Shown: positions 62,557 through 64,000 of the stretch, in pieces
Layout of the letters: every line of letters begins with the position of its first letter
Numbering within the stretch: the first letter of the stretch is position 1
From: Sulfuricurvum sp.
GTDB taxonomy: Bacteria > Campylobacterota > Campylobacteria > Campylobacterales > Sulfurimonadaceae
DNA: 64,000 nucleotides
NCBI GenBank assembly: GCA_020721585.1
Contig: DYMK01000004.1
Location: forward strand, 1 to 64,000
Direction: 5' to 3'
Notes under the pieces: model-generated
Databases searched by the model: none
Told to the model about the DNA's origin: nothing
The model's input: the letters and a program-made list of their open reading frames with translations, nothing else
Translations under genes and position numbers: made by a program

Positions 62557-62615
62557 CAGTCCCGAAGGAAATTAGGCTAGTAGTGTAGTGTATATAGGTT
62601 AAAAAGAGGATTAAA

Positions 62616-62703
62616 CCATGGGTTCACTCCTCTTTTGGTTACCCAAGCCACTGCAATTGGTGTTCTAGGATCGGGATTGTTCTCTCCGTTTGTCTTTTTT
62701 GCT
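62616..62703. repeat. 88-bp direct repeat, right copy
   Basis: Partner of 62017-62104 with two mismatches. It contains the real 3' end of the helicase gene and, beyond it, the old ribosome site and an ATG followed after one codon by TAA. Confidence 0.95.
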
Positions 62704-63888
62704 TTTACCTTTCCCTTTGACCGGTTCAGGCCCTTTTTGTTTGGGCGGAGGAGTCCCCGTGAGTTCAAATCCTGCGATTTGCTCACGTGAGAGTTTAATG
62801 GAGGATCGTTTTTCGATCAGGGCAAAATGGTCTCTCTCCTCAAATCCGATAAACGAAATCGCCACCCCCGATTCTCCCGCACGTCCCGTCCGACCGATAC
62901 GGTGAATGTAATCCGCAGGGGAGCGGGGGAGATCGAAATTCACCACACAGTTAATCCCTGCAATGTCCAATCCGCGCGCGGCAATATCCGTAGCAAAGAG
63001 GATCCGAACGTTTTTGGCTTTGAATTGTTCTAGGGTATGGGTACGATCCTCTTGGGAGAGATCCCCATTAAACGAGGCGGCACTGAATCCATATTTGCGA
63101 AATTTGGCAGCGATATTGTCCGAAGCGCGTTTGTTTGCCATAAAGACCAACACCTGCTCATACCCCTCAGTCTCCAAGATATGGCGCAAAAGGGGACCGC
63201 GATTGTCAGGATTGACCTCAATGACCCGTTGGCAAATCGCTTCAACGGTGGGTTCTTCAAACTCGATGACCACTTCGGTGGGGTTGTGGGTGATTTGGTG
63301 GATAATCGAAACCATTTTCGGGGGATAGGTGGCAGAAAAGAGGAGATTTTGCCGTTTGGGAGGGAGAGAGGCAAGGATGGATTCGAGTTCTTGGGCAAAT
63401 CCCAAATCGACCATTTTGTCGGCTTCATCGAGGACGAAAAACGCCAAATGGTCAAGATTCATCTGCTTTTTGTCCAAGACATCCAAAAATCTCCCCGAGG
63501 TCGCCACCACAATATCACACCCTTTTTGAATCGCAAACAGTTGATCCCCGATCCCCTCTCCTCCGATGATGCTCACTACTTTAGGGGGAGTGGGAAAATG
63601 CGCACCCAACGTGACAAAGGTGTGCGCCACTTGGAGGGTCAATTCGCGCGTGGGGGTCAGAATCAAGGCTTTGATTTTGGCTTTTCCCTCCCCTTTGGTG
63701 CGTGACCATTGCTCTAAAATCGGTAACACAAAACTGGCACTTTTTCCACTCCCCGTTTGGGCGCGGGCAAGAATATCTTCCCCTGCTAACACCAGTGGAA
63801 TGACGGAACGTTGGATGGGGGTGGGGTGGGTATACCCATTTTCACGAATGGCGCGTAAAAGGGGGGGAGAGAGGGTTAAAAAAGGCAT
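62665..63888 (-). CDS. DEAD-box RNA helicase, RhlE-like
   Basis: 407 residues. Q motif THPTPIQRSVIP, motif I AQTGSGKSAS, Ia PTRELTLQ, II DEADKMVDLGF, III SATYPP, IV-VI with ATDIAARGLDIAG and HRIGRTGRAGESG. The C-terminal tail (KGKGKSKKDKRREQ) is basic, for RNA contact. It remodels rRNA or mRNA, often at low temperature. The last 12 codons lie in the 88-bp repeat. Confidence 0.95.
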   Translation of the reverse strand: MPFLTLSPPLLRAIRENGYTHPTPIQRSVIPLVLAGEDILARAQTGSGKSASFVLPILEQWSRTKGEGKAKIKALILTPTRELTLQVAHTFVTLGAHFPTPPKVVSIIGGEGIGDQLFAIQKGCDIVVATSGRFLDVLDKKQMNLDHLAFFVLDEADKMVDLGFAQELESILASLPPKRQNLLFSATYPPKMVSIIHQITHNPTEVVIEFEEPTVEAICQRVIEVNPDNRGPLLRHILETEGYEQVLVFMANKRASDNIAAKFRKYGFSAASFNGDLSQEDRTHTLEQFKAKNVRILFATDIAARGLDIAGINCVVNFDLPRSPADYIHRIGRTGRAGESGVAISFIGFEERDHFALIEKRSSIKLSREQIAGFELTGTPPPKQKGPEPVKGKGKSKKDKRREQSRS

Positions 63889-64000
63889 GAAGGTTCCTGT
63901 TGACTAAACTTTCTTTAGTGTAGCCAAATCCGTGAAAGAATGTCAAAGTGACCGTAACATACTTGACGTTTAAAATGCTTATTTATATTGACTTTATTCG

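Overview
The window looks like a chromosomal segment of a free-living, nitrogen-fixing Campylobacterota (Epsilonproteobacteria), probably in the Sulfuricurvum/Sulfurimonas neighbourhood. This rests on gene types and style: NifU/NifS used with a nif regulon, a DUF3373 outer-membrane protein, compact genes with ATGA overlaps, many GTG/TTG starts, and a modest GC content. No rRNA or named taxon marker was available, so the assignment is an inference from gene content. No CRISPR array, transposase or integrase gene was seen.

Layout. 1-2.6 kb: a minus-strand operon of surface/secreted proteins, ending (cut by the window edge) in a serralysin-like protein whose zinc site is destroyed. 2.7-3.9 kb: two 4Fe-4S ferredoxins around a NifX-family protein behind a candidate sigma-54 promoter. 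4-10.7 kb: housekeeping (rdgB, MFS exporter, rluB, kdsD, nnr, purN, thiG). 10.8-11.3 kb: five tRNAs. 11.5-17.9 kb: membrane fusion protein, an arsenic operon with a built-in thiol-redox relay, a secreted phosphoesterase and mdaB. 18-20.8 kb: small accessory genes. 20.8-31.8 kb: dnaG, rpsB-tsf, DUF3373 porin-like protein, flavoproteins, trxB, dapB, purF, radical SAM protein. 31.8-35 kb: an ATPase cassette beside nifE. 35-41.7 kb: nrdA, purB, RluA-type synthase, OlsF-like acyltransferase. 42-47.7 kb: nifQ, flavodiiron protein, SagB-type dehydrogenase and an atypical Tpx in one operon, with nifA divergent. 47.9-48.7 kb: an 0.8-kb element with terminal inverted repeats. 48.8-56.2 kb: tRNA-Ala, copper-type genes, PhoH, nifS-nifU, LMW phosphatase, gltX. 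56.2-59.3 kb: a restriction-modification island. 59.3-64 kb: secreted PA14-like protein, cytochrome c, a MazF-like cassette and a DEAD-box helicase.

The most notable result is a repeated architecture. Three accessory cassettes are each bracketed by long direct repeats of host sequence: the ATPase (52 bp, identical), the restriction-modification island (45 bp, identical) and the MazF-like gene (88 bp, 86 identical). In two of them the duplicated host DNA rebuilds the neighbouring host gene's control or coding sequence. A fourth site around 18-18.8 kb has a shorter, diverged repeat whose differences are all synonymous. This matches the 'insertion with long target duplication' described for Helicobacter restriction-modification genes and occurs without any visible recombinase.

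Within the restriction-modification island, what looks like an internally deleted remnant of an NgoPII-type endonuclease, an AT-rich DUF262/DUF1524 (GmrSD-like) nuclease, and a HaeIII-type cytosine methyltransferase sit in one operon, the last two joined by a TAATG stop-start overlap. A modification-sensing-type nuclease paired with a DNA methyltransferase in place of the original endonuclease is the best candidate here for an undescribed system.
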